Part shown: positions 43,994 to 53,355 of the stretch, one piece after another | How the letters are laid out: each line of letters opens with the position of its first letter | Position numbering within the stretch: position 1 is the stretch's first letter | Source of the DNA: Amnibacterium flavum | Lineage (GTDB): Bacteria > Actinomycetota > Actinomycetes > Actinomycetales > Microbacteriaceae | Assembly (NCBI RefSeq): GCF_003097495.1 | Contig: NZ_QEOP01000001.1 | Location: 682,001-746,000 of the forward strand | Direction: 5' to 3' | Length of the DNA stretch: 64,000 bases | The notes under the pieces: generated by a model | What the model saw: only the letters and a program-made list of their open reading frames with translations | Databases searched by the model: none | Told to the model about the DNA's origin: nothing | Program-made: the position numbers and the translations under genes

Positions 43994-45544
43994 ATGAATG
44001 ACCGGATACGACGGTTCGCGCTCGCCGCGCTCGCCGTCACCAGCGCGACCGCCCTCCTCGCGGGATGCGCCGGGGGAGACGCCTCGGGTTCGGAGGCGCA
44101 GGATCGCAGCCTGCGCATCGTGCTCGCGACGGAACCCGTCTCGCTCGACCCCTGCGACACCCAGGACGCCGCGAACGCTCAGATCCTGCGGGCCAACGTC
44201 CTCGAATCGCTGACCCGCATCGATGCGCAGACGGGCGAGGTGGTCCCGCTCCTCGCCGAGGAGTGGGAGGCGTCGGACGACAACAAGACCTGGACCTTCA
44301 CGCTCAAGGAGGGCGTGACCTTCCACGACGGTGCTGTCTTCGACGCTGAAGCCGCCGCCACCGCCGTGAACCGGGTCCTCAACACCGACATCGGCTGCGG
44401 TAACGGGACCACCGACCAGTTCCCCTACCCGGTGACGACGACGGTCATCGACGAGAACACCCTGCAGCTCACCTCGGAGCAGCCCGACGGGATCTTCCCG
44501 CTGCGCATGACCTACATCGACCTCGCATCGCCGAACACCCCCACCGACGCCAAGACCGACGACCCGATCGGGACCGGGCCGTTCGAGCTCGGCGAAGTCG
44601 TCTCCGGCGAGTCGATCACCCTCACCCCGTTCGCCGACTACTGGGGCGAAGCGCCCGAGGCGACGGAGGTCACCTACCTGTACCGCACCGAGCCGACCGT
44701 GCGGGCGAGCATGATCACGACGGGGGAGGCCGACCTCGCCGTCCCGATCTCCGCCGCGGACGCCACCGACGACGGCCTCACGAAGGAGTACTCGGACAAC
44801 CGCGTCTTCTTCCTGCGGACCCAGACCAACAAGCCGCCCTTCAACGACCCGCGTGTGCGCGAAGCCGTGCACTACGCGATCGACCGCGAGACCATCGTCG
44901 GTGCGCTGATGGAGCGATCCGGTCTGCCCTACGACCAGCTGGTCGCGCCGACCGTGAACGCCTACCTCGAGGGCTACGAGGGCCCGGGATTCGACCCCGA
45001 CAAGGCGACCGAGCTGCTCGACGAGGCGGCCGCCGACGGCGTCGCCGTCGACACCACGATCGAGCTCGTCACCCGCCCCGACCTGTTCCCCGGATCGGAC
45101 GAGGTCATGCAGTCCATCGCGCAGAACCTCACCGACGTCGGGTTCTCGGTCCAGCTGAGGAGCCTCGACACGGACGCCTGGCTGCAGCTGCTCCGCAAGC
45201 CGTTCCCGCCCGAGCAGGTGCCGAACATCATCGCCATCTCGCACGACAACATCTCCGGTGACGCGAGCTTCACGTTCCCGAAGTACGTGGCGTCGACGGG
45301 CACCAACTCGACGCTCGAGAACTCCGAGATCGACGCCCTGATCGCCGAGGCCGAGACCAAGTCGGGGGATGAGCGGGCCGAGCTGTACCAGGAGGCATCG
45401 AAGCTCCTCTACGACGAGGAGTTCACTCTGGTCCCGATCGCCCTGCAGACGAAGCTGCTGAGGCTCGCCCCCGGCATCGATTACGAGCCCAACGGGCTCA
45501 CCGGCGTCGAGCTGCGGATCAGCGACATCACGTTCACCGGCTGA
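43994..45544 (+). CDS. Family 5 (Dpp/Opp/Nik-type) substrate-binding lipoprotein
   Basis: This 516-residue extracellular binding protein has a signal peptide ending in lipobox LLAGC (Cys25). It shows the class C pattern RSLRIVLATEPVSLDPCDTQ, the segment DNKTWTFTLKEGVTFHDG and DPIGTGPFELGE. The ATG at 43994 is preferred over an earlier in-frame ATG because GGAG lies 9 nt upstream and the signal peptide begins there. Family members bind peptides, nickel, oligosaccharides or opines; in this carbohydrate locus an oligosaccharide or glycoside is likely. A 13-bp perfect stem-loop separates it from the permease genes. Confidence 0.94.
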   Translation: MNDRIRRFALAALAVTSATALLAGCAGGDASGSEAQDRSLRIVLATEPVSLDPCDTQDAANAQILRANVLESLTRIDAQTGEVVPLLAEEWEASDDNKTWTFTLKEGVTFHDGAVFDAEAAATAVNRVLNTDIGCGNGTTDQFPYPVTTTVIDENTLQLTSEQPDGIFPLRMTYIDLASPNTPTDAKTDDPIGTGPFELGEVVSGESITLTPFADYWGEAPEATEVTYLYRTEPTVRASMITTGEADLAVPISAADATDDGLTKEYSDNRVFFLRTQTNKPPFNDPRVREAVHYAIDRETIVGALMERSGLPYDQLVAPTVNAYLEGYEGPGFDPDKATELLDEAAADGVAVDTTIELVTRPDLFPGSDEVMQSIAQNLTDVGFSVQLRSLDTDAWLQLLRKPFPPEQVPNIIAISHDNISGDASFTFPKYVASTGTNSTLENSEIDALIAEAETKSGDERAELYQEASKLLYDEEFTLVPIALQTKLLRLAPGIDYEPNGLTGVELRISDITFTG

Positions 45545-45560
45545 CACGCTCTTCGTGTCG

Positions 45561-45592
45561 ATGGGCGGGCCGCAATGACGCGGCCCGCCCAT
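45561..45592 (+). terminator. Intercistronic stem-loop between binding-protein and permease genes
   Basis: ATGGGCGGGCCGC (45561-45573) pairs perfectly with GCGGCCCGCCCAT (45580-45592) across the loop AATGAC. It lies in the same relative place as the hairpin at 27463-27494. Confidence 0.7.
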
Positions 45593-45612
45593 GATGGAAA
45601 GGAATCGGTTCG

Positions 45613-46545
45613 ATGTGGATCTTCCTGCGTCGACGACTGCTCACCAGCGCCATCAGTCTGGTCGGCGTCATCATCGTCGTGTTCTTCCTCGCGCGGCTCA
45701 CGGGAAGTCCCGCGAACCTCTACCTGCCCGAGAGCGCGACGCAGGAGCAGATCGATGAGTTCAACCGGCTGAACGGACTCGATCAGCCGCTCCTCGTGCA
45801 GTTCTGGAACTTCCTCGTCGGCGCGGTGCGGCTCGACTTCGGCGACTCCATCTGGCAGAGGCGGCCAGCACTCGACGTGGCGCTGGCAGCCATGCCGCCC
45901 ACACTGACCCTCGCCGGTATCGCCCTCGGCCTCTCCCTCGTCATCGCGATCATCGCCGGCTCCATCGCCGCCGTCTACCGCTTCCGGTTCCCGGACCGCG
46001 CGATCTCGGTCACCACACTGACGATCTCGAGCATCCCGGACTTCTGGTTCGCGCTCGTCGGCATCCTCGTCTTCGCCGTCCAGCTGCGACTCCTGCCGAC
46101 CTCGGGCTACAGCACGGCATCCGCCTGGATCCTGCCGACCGCGACCGTCATGCTGGCTCCGATCGGCGTCCTCACCCAGGTCGTGCGTGGAGCGATGATC
46201 GACGCGCTCGGGGCGGGGTACGTGCAGAACGCCCGAGCCCGCGGATTCGGCACCGCACGGCTCGTCGCCCGGCACGCGCTCCGCAACGCCTCGCTTCCGA
46301 TCGTGTCGGTCGCCGGCGACCGCGCGGCGGGCATGGTGAACGGCTCCATCATCGTCGGAAGCGTCTTCGCCTTCCCCGGCATCGGAACCGTGATCCTGGG
46401 CGCGGTCCTCAACCGCGACTTCGCCGTCATCCAGGCCAGCGTGTTCGTGGTCGGCGTCGGTGTGATCCTGGTCAACATCGCCGTCGATGCGATCTACGCG
46501 CTGATAGACCCACGCGTGCGCGTCGGCGCCGGAAAGGGCAAGTGA
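45613..46545 (+). CDS. ABC transporter permease (DppB-type)
   Basis: This 310-residue permease has about six membrane helices; the first is LLTSAISLVGVIIVVFFLARL, and NARARGFGTARLVARHALRNA carries the EAA-type loop. The ATG is preceded by AAAGGAA. It forms the channel with the DppC-type protein that follows after a single base, and works with the two ATPases and the binding protein of this operon. A typical DppB periplasmic region (YLPESATQEQIDEFNRLNGL) lies after the first helix. Confidence 0.95.
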   Translation: MWIFLRRRLLTSAISLVGVIIVVFFLARLTGSPANLYLPESATQEQIDEFNRLNGLDQPLLVQFWNFLVGAVRLDFGDSIWQRRPALDVALAAMPPTLTLAGIALGLSLVIAIIAGSIAAVYRFRFPDRAISVTTLTISSIPDFWFALVGILVFAVQLRLLPTSGYSTASAWILPTATVMLAPIGVLTQVVRGAMIDALGAGYVQNARARGFGTARLVARHALRNASLPIVSVAGDRAAGMVNGSIIVGSVFAFPGIGTVILGAVLNRDFAVIQASVFVVGVGVILVNIAVDAIYALIDPRVRVGAGKGK

Positions 46546-46546
46546 C

Positions 46547-47497
46547 ATGGCCATCGATTCGAAAGGGGCCCGCGCGGTCCTGCTCCCCGATGCGACCGTC
46601 AGCCGCACCGGTGCGCGACTGACCCTCCATCGACTCCTCCACTCGCCGTCGGCACTGATCTCCTCGGGCTGGCTGACTCTGCTCGTCCTCGTCGCCGTGA
46701 TACTGCCGCCGCTCGTCGAGACGGCGGCCAACCGGCAGGATCTCTCGCTGCGGCTCCTCCCGCCGTTCTCCCTCGACAACGGTCCGATGTTCATCCTCGG
46801 CGCCGACGGTCTGGGACGCCCCGAGCTGCTCCAGCTCATCGTGGGAACCAGGACCTCGCTCCTGGTGGCGGCGTCCGCGGTCGCGATCGCCGCGGTGATC
46901 GGCTTCGCGATCGGGCTCATCAGCGGTTACTTCGGCGGATGGGTCGACGAGGTGCTCATGCGCATCGCCGACATCATGCACACCATCCCGTCGCTGCTGC
47001 TCGCGCTCGCGGTGCTCTACGTGCTGCAGCCGTCGATCGCGAACCTCATCATCGTCCTCGCCATCACGCGCATCCCCGTCTATCTGCGAGTCGCGCGAGC
47101 GCAGGCCCTCGAGCTGCGCGAGCGGGTGTTCGTCGAGTCGTCCCGGGCCGTCGGAGCCGGGGACTGGCGGATCCTCCGGACCGACCTCGCCCCGATGGTT
47201 CTTCCGACCATCCGGACCGTCGCCATGCTCGAGGTCGCAAGCGTCCTGCTGGCCGCGGCGGGACTCAGCTTCCTCGGGATCGGCCTGCAGAGGCCGGACG
47301 TCGACTGGGGCATGATGGTCGCCGACGGGCGACCTTACCTCGCCACCGCCTGGTGGGTCACGGTGTTCCCAGGCCTCGTGATCGTGCTCACGGCGCTCGC
47401 CGCGAACCTCCTCTCGAACTGGCTGCGCGCCGCGGAGGACCCCTCCCAGGCGGCACGATTCATCAGACGCCCACGAATGCGGAAGGCGGCACGATGA
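46547..47497 (+). CDS. ABC transporter permease (DppC-type)
   Basis: This 316-residue second permease of the Dpp/Opp-type transporter has an N-terminal cytosolic tail, first helix ISSGWLTLLVLVAVILPPL, the DppC-typical FILGADGLGRPELLQLIVGT segment, and the EAA loop ESSRAVGAGDWRILRTDLAP. The ATG lies one base after the previous stop, and the stop overlaps the next ATG (ATGA). The conserved positions where DppC usually reads GTDxxGRD are varied (GADGLGRPE), but the protein is otherwise complete. Confidence 0.94.
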   Translation: MAIDSKGARAVLLPDATVSRTGARLTLHRLLHSPSALISSGWLTLLVLVAVILPPLVETAANRQDLSLRLLPPFSLDNGPMFILGADGLGRPELLQLIVGTRTSLLVAASAVAIAAVIGFAIGLISGYFGGWVDEVLMRIADIMHTIPSLLLALAVLYVLQPSIANLIIVLAITRIPVYLRVARAQALELRERVFVESSRAVGAGDWRILRTDLAPMVLPTIRTVAMLEVASVLLAAAGLSFLGIGLQRPDVDWGMMVADGRPYLATAWWVTVFPGLVIVLTALAANLLSNWLRAAEDPSQAARFIRRPRMRKAAR

Positions 47498-48357
47498 CTG
47501 CGCTGCTGAAGGTCGACGACCTGCGGGTCGAGTTCCTCACCGATACCGGTTCACCCGCCCGCGCGGTGCGCGGAGTCGACTTCGAGGTCGGCGAGGGCCG
47601 TACCCTCGCCATCCTCGGCGAGAGCGGATCGGGCAAGTCCGTCACGAGCAAGGCCATCCTCGGCCTCGTCGACTTCCCGGGGATCGTCTCGGGGAGCATC
47701 CGGTTCGAGGGTCGCGAGCTGGTCGGGGCCCGGGAGTCCGAGCTCCGCGGTGTCAGGGGGACGGGCATCGGGATGGTCTTCCAGGACTCCCTCGACAGCC
47801 TCAATCCCGTCTACACCGTGGGCGCTCAGCTCATCGAGGCGCTGCGGGTGCGGATGGGGCTCGGCCATTCGGCGGCACGTGCGCGCGCCCTCGAACTGAT
47901 GGCCGAGGTCGGCATCGTCGACCCGGAGCGCCGGATCGACAACTACCCGCACCAGTTCTCCGGCGGCATGCGCCAGCGCATCTGCATCGCACTCGCCGTC
48001 GCGCTCAAGCCCCGCCTCCTGATCGCCGACGAGCCCACCACCGCACTCGATGTGACCGTGCAGGCCGGAATCCTGCGGCTTCTCCGCCGGCTGCAGGACG
48101 AGACGGGGATGGCGATGATCTTCGTCACGCACGACCTCGCCGTCGCGGGGCAGATCGCGAGCGACGTGATCGTGATGTACGAGGGGGAGGTGGTCGAACG
48201 CGGCGTCATCGAGGAGGTCTTCGAGCGCCCGTCCCACGCGTACACCCGAGGCCTGCTGGCCGCGCATCCCGGCGCCGTCACCGACTGGCGCGACCTCAGA
48301 CCCGTCGCGGGAGACCCCATGCTCAGCAGAGAGGAGGCGATCGCGGATGGCTTCTGA
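47494..48357 (+). CDS. ABC transporter ATPase (DppD-type)
   Basis: This 287-residue ATPase has Walker [10 protein letters not shown]-loop VFQDSLDSLNP, signature FSGGMRQR, Walker B LLIADEPTTALD and switch His in VTHDLAV. All are intact. The C-terminal segment with YTRGLLAAHPG is the Opp/Dpp-type extension, though it is shorter than usual and lacks the Cys-rich iron-sulfur motif. The ATG at 47494 overlaps the permease stop; the longer frame upstream runs out of phase through the permease gene. It should pair with the following DppF-type ATPase. Confidence 0.95.
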   Translation: MTALLKVDDLRVEFLTDTGSPARAVRGVDFEVGEGRTLAILGESGSGKSVTSKAILGLVDFPGIVSGSIRFEGRELVGARESELRGVRGTGIGMVFQDSLDSLNPVYTVGAQLIEALRVRMGLGHSAARARALELMAEVGIVDPERRIDNYPHQFSGGMRQRICIALAVALKPRLLIADEPTTALDVTVQAGILRLLRRLQDETGMAMIFVTHDLAVAGQIASDVIVMYEGEVVERGVIEEVFERPSHAYTRGLLAAHPGAVTDWRDLRPVAGDPMLSREEAIADGF

Positions 48358-49171
48358 GACGCACGATCGACCGGACACGACGGAAGGCCCGGTCCTCGAG
48401 GTGACCGGGCTCCGCAAGGTCTTCGAGGGCAGGCACGGGGCGCAGACCGTCGCCGTCGCGGGCGCCGACTTCACCCTCTCGGCGGGCGAGTGCCTCGCCG
48501 TCGTCGGCGAGTCGGGCTCGGGCAAGTCGACCCTGGCGCGCTCCGTGCTCCGGCTCATCGAACCGACCGCGGGGAGCGTCGTCTACCGGGGCACCGACCT
48601 CGTCGGCCTGGACAAGCGGGCCCTGCGGCGAACGCGACGGCACCTTCAGATGATCTTCCAGGACCCGTACGCGTCTCTGCACCCCCGGCAGACGGTCTAC
48701 CGGCTCATCTCGGAGCCGTGGCGCGTGCACCGCGACCTCATGCCCGACCGGCCACGCGACCGGGTCGCCGAGCTGCTCGACCAGGTGGGGATGCCCGCGT
48801 CGGCCATCGACGCGCATCCGGCCCAGCTCTCCGGCGGTCAGCGCCAGAGGGTCTCGATCGCGCGGGCCCTCGGCCTCAAGCCCGACGTGCTCGTGCTCGA
48901 CGAGCCGGTGTCGGCTCTCGACGTCTCGATCCAGGCGCAGGTCATCACCCTGCTGATGGAGCTGCAGCAGGAACTGGGGCTCTCCTACCTCTTCATCTCC
49001 CACGATCTGGCGCTCGTGCGGCTCGTCGCGACCCGGGTCGCGGTCATGTACCGCGGCGAGTTCGTCGAGTTCGGTCCGACCTCCGAGATCTTCGAGCGCC
49101 CCCAGGCCGAGTACACGCGGGCTCTCCTCTCCGCCTCCCCAGCGCTCGCCGAGTTCGGAAGCGGCGCATGA
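48347..49171 (+). CDS. ABC transporter ATPase (DppF-type)
   Basis: This 274-residue ATPase partners the DppD-type protein. Walker A is GESGSGKS, the Q-loop lies in [15 protein letters not shown], the signature is LSGGQRQR, Walker B is [11 protein letters not shown], and the switch His is in ISHDLAL. It overlaps the preceding gene by 11 bp. The C-terminus contains the Dpp-typical [10 protein letters not shown]. With this gene the operon encodes a complete five-component importer, unlike the beta-glucoside operon, which lacks an ATPase. Confidence 0.95.
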   Translation: MASETHDRPDTTEGPVLEVTGLRKVFEGRHGAQTVAVAGADFTLSAGECLAVVGESGSGKSTLARSVLRLIEPTAGSVVYRGTDLVGLDKRALRRTRRHLQMIFQDPYASLHPRQTVYRLISEPWRVHRDLMPDRPRDRVAELLDQVGMPASAIDAHPAQLSGGQRQRVSIARALGLKPDVLVLDEPVSALDVSIQAQVITLLMELQQELGLSYLFISHDLALVRLVATRVAVMYRGEFVEFGPTSEIFERPQAEYTRALLSASPALAEFGSGA

Positions 49172-49905
49172 GCGCCCTCGAGGTCGTGGTGTGGGGTGAG
49201 AACCGCCACGAGCAGATCGACCAGTACGTGCGCGACATCTACCCGGAGGGGATGCACGAGGCGATCGCCGGCGGCGTGCGACATCATCTCGGAGCCGGCG
49301 CCAACGTCACCACCGCGACTCTCGAGCAGCCCGAGCACGGGCTCACCGAGGAACGGCTGGCGGCCACGGACGTGCTGACCTGGTGGGGGCACAAGGCGCA
49401 CGGCGAGGTCTCGGACGAGGTCGTGGACCGCGTGCAGCGGCATGTGCTCGACGGCATGGGATTGCTGGTGCTGCACTCCGGTCACTTCTCGAAGATCTTC
49501 AAACGCCTGATGGGCACCTCGTGCACGCTGAACTGGCGGGCGACCGGCGACGAGGAACTGGTCTGGACGGTCGAGTCGAGCCATCCGATCGCCGAGGGGA
49601 TCCCGCACCCGCTGCGGATCCCCGCGCAGGAGATGTACGGCGAGCGGTTCGACATCCCCGCCCCCGACGAGCTCGTGTTCATCAGCAGCTTCTCGGGCGG
49701 GGAGGTGTTCCGGAGCGGTTGCACCTTCCGCCGTGGACGGGGGAAGATCTTCTACTTCAGCCCCGGAGACCAGCATTTCCCGGTCTACCGGAACGACGAC
49801 GTGCTGAAGGTCATCGCCAACGGAGTGCGGTGGGCGGCAGGCGAGCGAACGGGTGTCGCGCCCGTCAACACGCGGATCGACAGTCGGGGGGATTGGGGAC
49901 TATGA
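49168..49905 (+). CDS. ThuA-domain protein
   Basis: This 245-residue class I glutamine-amidotransferase-like fold protein of the ThuA family shows [10 protein letters not shown] at the start, [40 protein letters not shown] and [16 protein letters not shown] at the end. ThuA was first linked to trehalose use in rhizobia together with ThuB, a dehydrogenase that makes 3-keto sugars. The next gene here is a Gfo/Idh/MocA dehydrogenase, reproducing the ThuA-ThuB pair. ATG and upstream stop overlap (ATGA). The reaction is not established by sequence; cleavage or rearrangement of a 3-keto-glycoside is a reasonable guess. Confidence 0.88.
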   Translation: MSALEVVVWGENRHEQIDQYVRDIYPEGMHEAIAGGVRHHLGAGANVTTATLEQPEHGLTEERLAATDVLTWWGHKAHGEVSDEVVDRVQRHVLDGMGLLVLHSGHFSKIFKRLMGTSCTLNWRATGDEELVWTVESSHPIAEGIPHPLRIPAQEMYGERFDIPAPDELVFISSFSGGEVFRSGCTFRRGRGKIFYFSPGDQHFPVYRNDDVLKVIANGVRWAAGERTGVAPVNTRIDSRGDWGL

Positions 49906-51035
49906 CCCGATTCGTCGTGGTGGGTGCCGGCAACATGGGCACCAAATGGCTTCGCACCGTCCGCGACTCGGAGGGAGCGGAACCGGTCGCTCTCGTCGAC
50001 GTCGATGTCGACCGCGCCGTCGGCACCGCCGCGGCCGAGAGCCTCGGCGGCATCGTGGTCGCCGGGAGTCTCGACGAGGCCCTCGACCAGATCGAGGCGG
50101 ACGCGATCGTGGATGCCACCATCCCGGCCGCCCACCGCGGCGTCGCGACGGCGGCGATGCGAGCGGGGCTCGACGTGCTGAGCGAGAAACCGGCCGCCGC
50201 CTCGCTCGCGGAGGCTCTCGCTCTGGCCGCGCTCGCCGAGCTGCACGGGTCGCTGCTGATGGTCAGCCAGTCGAGGCGGTTCAACCCGCAGCTCTACGCG
50301 GTTCGCGCCGCCCTCCCACGCCTCGGCAGCATCGGGCACATCTCGGCGCGCTTCTTCCGTGGCCCGCACTTCGGCGGCTTCCGCGAGCAGATGGCGTCAC
50401 CGCTGACCGTCGACATGGCGATCCACCTCTTCGACACGGCGCGGTGGATCGCCGACTCCGACCCCGTTGCGGTGACCGCGGTCGAGAGCAACCCCGGCTG
50501 GAGCTGGTTCGACGGCGCGGCATCGGCCGCCGCGGTCTTCGAATTCTCGAACGGCGTCACCTTCTCCTTCGACGGGTCGTGGGTGAACCGCGGCTTCGAC
50601 ACCTCGTGGAACGGCGACTGGCGCGTGGGCGGAGATGCCGGTTCGCTGCTCTGGTCGGGCGACGACCCCGCCGTCATCCAAGTGGCCGACGGGAATGAGG
50701 GCTACATCACCGAGACGCTCGAACCTGATCCCGACGCACTCGAGAGCCTCGACGGCTCGCTCGCCGCGTTCCTCGCAGCGCGCCAGTCGACCGTGGTGCC
50801 CGAGAACGAGATCCACGACAACATCCGGAGTCTCGTGATGGTCGAGGGCGTACTGCTCGCGGCTTCCGAGGGGCGCAGGGTCGACGTGGACGATCTCTTC
50901 AGCGACGCCCGGCGACAGGCGATCGACCACGCGGACGACTGGGGCGTGCCCGAGGTGGTCGACGTGCTGCGGTCCTGGGCCGCCGTCGACGACGCCCTGC
51001 GCCGCCACGCACCCGGGTCGACTCGCATCGTCTGA
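49902..51035 (+). CDS. Gfo/Idh/MocA-family sugar dehydrogenase (ThuB-like position)
   Basis: This 377-residue NAD(P)-dependent oxidoreductase has the Rossmann motif VVGAGNMG (6-13), the EKP motif with Lys96 and candidate active-site residues Asp171 and His175 in VDMAIHLFD. Members oxidise sugar or inositol hydroxyls, often at C3. The gene overlaps thuA (ATGA) and ends the plus-strand transcript, 6 bp from the stop of the convergent LacI gene. With ThuA it probably acts on the imported carbohydrate before or after the GHL6-like enzyme. The sugar is unknown. Confidence 0.9.
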   Translation: MTRFVVVGAGNMGTKWLRTVRDSEGAEPVALVDVDVDRAVGTAAAESLGGIVVAGSLDEALDQIEADAIVDATIPAAHRGVATAAMRAGLDVLSEKPAAASLAEALALAALAELHGSLLMVSQSRRFNPQLYAVRAALPRLGSIGHISARFFRGPHFGGFREQMASPLTVDMAIHLFDTARWIADSDPVAVTAVESNPGWSWFDGAASAAAVFEFSNGVTFSFDGSWVNRGFDTSWNGDWRVGGDAGSLLWSGDDPAVIQVADGNEGYITETLEPDPDALESLDGSLAAFLAARQSTVVPENEIHDNIRSLVMVEGVLLAASEGRRVDVDDLFSDARRQAIDHADDWGVPEVVDVLRSWAAVDDALRRHAPGSTRIV

Positions 51036-51041
51036 GCGGAT

Positions 51042-52088
51042 TCAGCTCGGCGCCGGGCCCGTCGACCGGCCCTCGACGAGGTGGGGGTGAGCGAGGTCGA
51101 AGCTGCCCTCGACGGTCTCCCCGAGCTGGCGGAGCAGGATCGCGGCGGCGACCCGGCCGCGCTGCACCACGTTGCGCTGAACGGTGGCCAACTGGGGCTG
51201 GGTCCAGCGGGCGATGGACGAGCCGTCGTAGCCGACGATCGAGATGTCCTCGGGCACCCGCAGCCCGGCCTCGCGGGCGATCGTCATGCCCGCGATGGCC
51301 ATGATGTCGTTGCCGTAGACGATCGCGGTCGGGCGCGGAGTCGCATCGAGGACCGTGCGGGTGAGCTCGGCGCTCTCATCGGCCGAGTAGCTGCGGGTCG
51401 CCACCACCGGATGCGCCGTGATGCCGGCCGCGCCGAGAGCTCCCTGGAAGGCTTGACGCCGGATACCCGCCTGCACCCGATCCTCGGGACCGCCGATGTA
51501 GGCGATCCGCCGATGGCCGAGTCCGAGGAGGTGCTCCGCAACGGCGCCGAGACCACCGTCGCCCTCCGTGGGCAGGTGGGGGATGGGATCGTCGCCCCAC
51601 GGTGTGCCGACCAGCACCGCGGGCATGCCTAGGTCGCGCATCAGCCCGTAGCGCTGATCGCCGATGGTGCTGTCGGTGAGCACCACGCCGTCCACGCGGC
51701 GCGAGTCGGCCAGTCGCCGGTACAGCGCAGCCTCCTCACCTTGATCGCGGGTGAAGAGGTGCAGCAGCAGGCTGTACTCGTGCTCGGCGAACACGGACTC
51801 GAGTCCGGTGATCAGGTCGGCCGTTGTCGTGGACAGTGACGACGACTGAGACTGCCGGTTGAGCACGAGACCCACGGTCTGCGACCGAGCGCGGCGCAGT
51901 GCGACCGCGGATGCGCTCGGGGTCCAGTTGAGCTTGCGGGCCGCCTCCCGGATCCGTTCACCGGTCGCCGGCGAGATCGATCCCGTGCCGTTGAAGGTCT
52001 TCGAGACGGCGCCCGGCGAGACACCGGCGAGGGCCGCCACGTCGGTGATGGTCGGTCGGCCGGAAGGAGAGGAGCGACGAGGGGTCAT
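51042..52088 (-). CDS. LacI-family regulator of the ThuA/GHL6 locus
   Basis: This 348-residue LacI/GalR protein has a helix-turn-helix TITDVAALAGVSPGAVSKTF (13-32) and hinge (LNWTPSASAVALRRARS), then a sugar-sensor domain with IVYGNDIMAIAGMTIA and ISIVGYDGSSIARW. The ATG at 52088 is selected because it begins a normal LacI N-terminus; longer readings run into the glycerate kinase gene in another frame. It follows glycerate kinase by 61 bp on the same strand and is the natural candidate to bind GTAAAACGATATAC at both arms of the locus. Confidence 0.93.
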   Translation of the reverse strand: MTPRRSSPSGRPTITDVAALAGVSPGAVSKTFNGTGSISPATGERIREAARKLNWTPSASAVALRRARSQTVGLVLNRQSQSSSLSTTTADLITGLESVFAEHEYSLLLHLFTRDQGEEAALYRRLADSRRVDGVVLTDSTIGDQRYGLMRDLGMPAVLVGTPWGDDPIPHLPTEGDGGLGAVAEHLLGLGHRRIAYIGGPEDRVQAGIRRQAFQGALGAAGITAHPVVATRSYSADESAELTRTVLDATPRPTAIVYGNDIMAIAGMTIAREAGLRVPEDISIVGYDGSSIARWTQPQLATVQRNVVQRGRVAAAILLRQLGETVEGSFDLAHPHLVEGRSTGPAPS

Positions 52089-52149
52089 TCGTGAGCCTTT
52101 CGCGCTGCGCGGTCCGTCCGAGTGCTCGCGGATCCCCGTGGTGCCATCG

Positions 52150-53274
52150 TCACACCTCGGGGGTGCGCTCGGCCAGCCGTGCGGCGCACTCGACGAGCCA
52201 TCGAGCGGGATCGCTGCGGGCCTCGGCGCCCGAGCTCGCCGTGTCGGTGAGCGACTCGTGATCGACGAATCCGCGGGGCTCATCGGCGACGAGCCCCGCG
52301 ATGAGCAGGGCGGGGCGTCCCGCGGCCTGCGCACGATCTCGGACGACGCTCACCACCTTGCCGTGCTCGGACGACGCGTCGTACCGGCCTTCGCCCGTGA
52401 TGACGATGTCGGCCGACCCGATCGCGTCGGAGAGATGCGCCATGTCGGCGATGGTCTCGGCTCCGGAAACGGCTTCCGCGCCCCAGGCCAGGAGCGCGAA
52501 CCCCGTCCCTCCCGCCGCACCGGCACCCGGGGTGTCGGCATCGGTTCCGGTCGTCGCAGCGAGCAGATCGGCGAAGCGGGTCATGCGCGCCTCGGCGGCG
52601 GGGATCTCGTTGGAGGTGATCCCCTTCTGCGGGCCGAACACGTTGACGGCGCCGCGCGGGCCGAGCAGCGGACTCCGCACATCGCTGAGTATCGTCGCTC
52701 CTCCTGCGGGCATCGCCCGGAGGTCGGAGAGGTCGATCCGCGCCAGATCCGCCAGACCGCGGTTGCCCGAGGGGATGTCGTCCCCGTCGCCATCGAGGAG
52801 GCGAGCGCCGAGTGCCCGGAGCATGCCGGCGCCGCCATCCGATGAGGCACTGCTGCCCAGGGCGAGCAGCAGTCGGTCGACCCCCGCATCGAGTGCGGCC
52901 GCGATGGCCTGACCGAACCCCGTCGACTGGGCGTCGAGCCCGTCGAGCTCCCTGAGCATCGTGATCCCGCTGGTGCTCGCGACCTCGACGAGTCCGGTGC
53001 GGATGTCGCGGTCGTCGAGCTCGAGCCAGGAGGCTTCGACCGTTCGGCCGTCGGGCCCGTTCACCTCGAGCGCGTGGCGGATGCTGCGATCCGCGCTCGC
53101 GGCCATGGCGTCGAGTGTGCCCTCGCCCCCGTCGGCCATGGGGCGGATGACGACTCGATCCGACGGCCGGGTCCGCGTCCAGCCGGACGCGATCGCCCGC
53201 GCCGCGTCGGCGGCGTCGATCGTGCCCTTGAACGAGTCGGGCGCGATCACGACCGTGAGAGCGGACTGCGTCAT
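52150..53274 (-). CDS. Glycerate 2-kinase (GarK/GlxK type)
   Basis: This 374-residue glycerate kinase of the GarK family starts with VVIAPDSFKGTIDAADAA, contains MADGGEGTLDA and LALGSSASSDGGAGML, and ends with VITGEGRYDASSEHGK. It should phosphorylate D-glycerate, most likely to 2-phosphoglycerate, for entry into lower glycolysis. The ATG has GGAGG at 53279-53283, and the LacI operator lies immediately beyond, overlapping the predicted promoter. It works downstream of the tartronate semialdehyde reductase-like enzyme at 39.9 kb and is co-transcribed with the LacI gene. Confidence 0.95.
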   Translation of the reverse strand: MTQSALTVVIAPDSFKGTIDAADAARAIASGWTRTRPSDRVVIRPMADGGEGTLDAMAASADRSIRHALEVNGPDGRTVEASWLELDDRDIRTGLVEVASTSGITMLRELDGLDAQSTGFGQAIAAALDAGVDRLLLALGSSASSDGGAGMLRALGARLLDGDGDDIPSGNRGLADLARIDLSDLRAMPAGGATILSDVRSPLLGPRGAVNVFGPQKGITSNEIPAAEARMTRFADLLAATTGTDADTPGAGAAGGTGFALLAWGAEAVSGAETIADMAHLSDAIGSADIVITGEGRYDASSEHGKVVSVVRDRAQAAGRPALLIAGLVADEPRGFVDHESLTDTASSGAEARSDPARWLVECAARLAERTPEV

Positions 53275-53285
53275 CGGGACCTCCG

Positions 53286-53299
53286 GTAAAACGATATAC
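53286..53299. promoter_or_regulatory. LacI-type operator at the glycerate kinase promoter
   Basis: The same GTAAAACGATATAC as at 39899-39912, with CG also conserved on one side (16 identical bases). It overlaps possible -10 elements on the minus strand (TATCGT, 53291-53296) and lies 12 bp upstream of the ATG. Confidence 0.75.
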
Positions 53300-53355
53300 G
53301 CATCCGTCCCGACCCCGCATCCCGCGTCGGGAGATCCCCGCAGGCGCGGGAGACC

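Noticed and set aside
43949-45592. Long open frame opposite the family 5 binding-protein gene (and many similar long antisense frames, for example 14086-14916, 40774-43200)
   Set aside because: Mirror frames of GC-rich codons; their composition is low-complexity Arg/Gly/Val and the sense strand carries a recognised protein.
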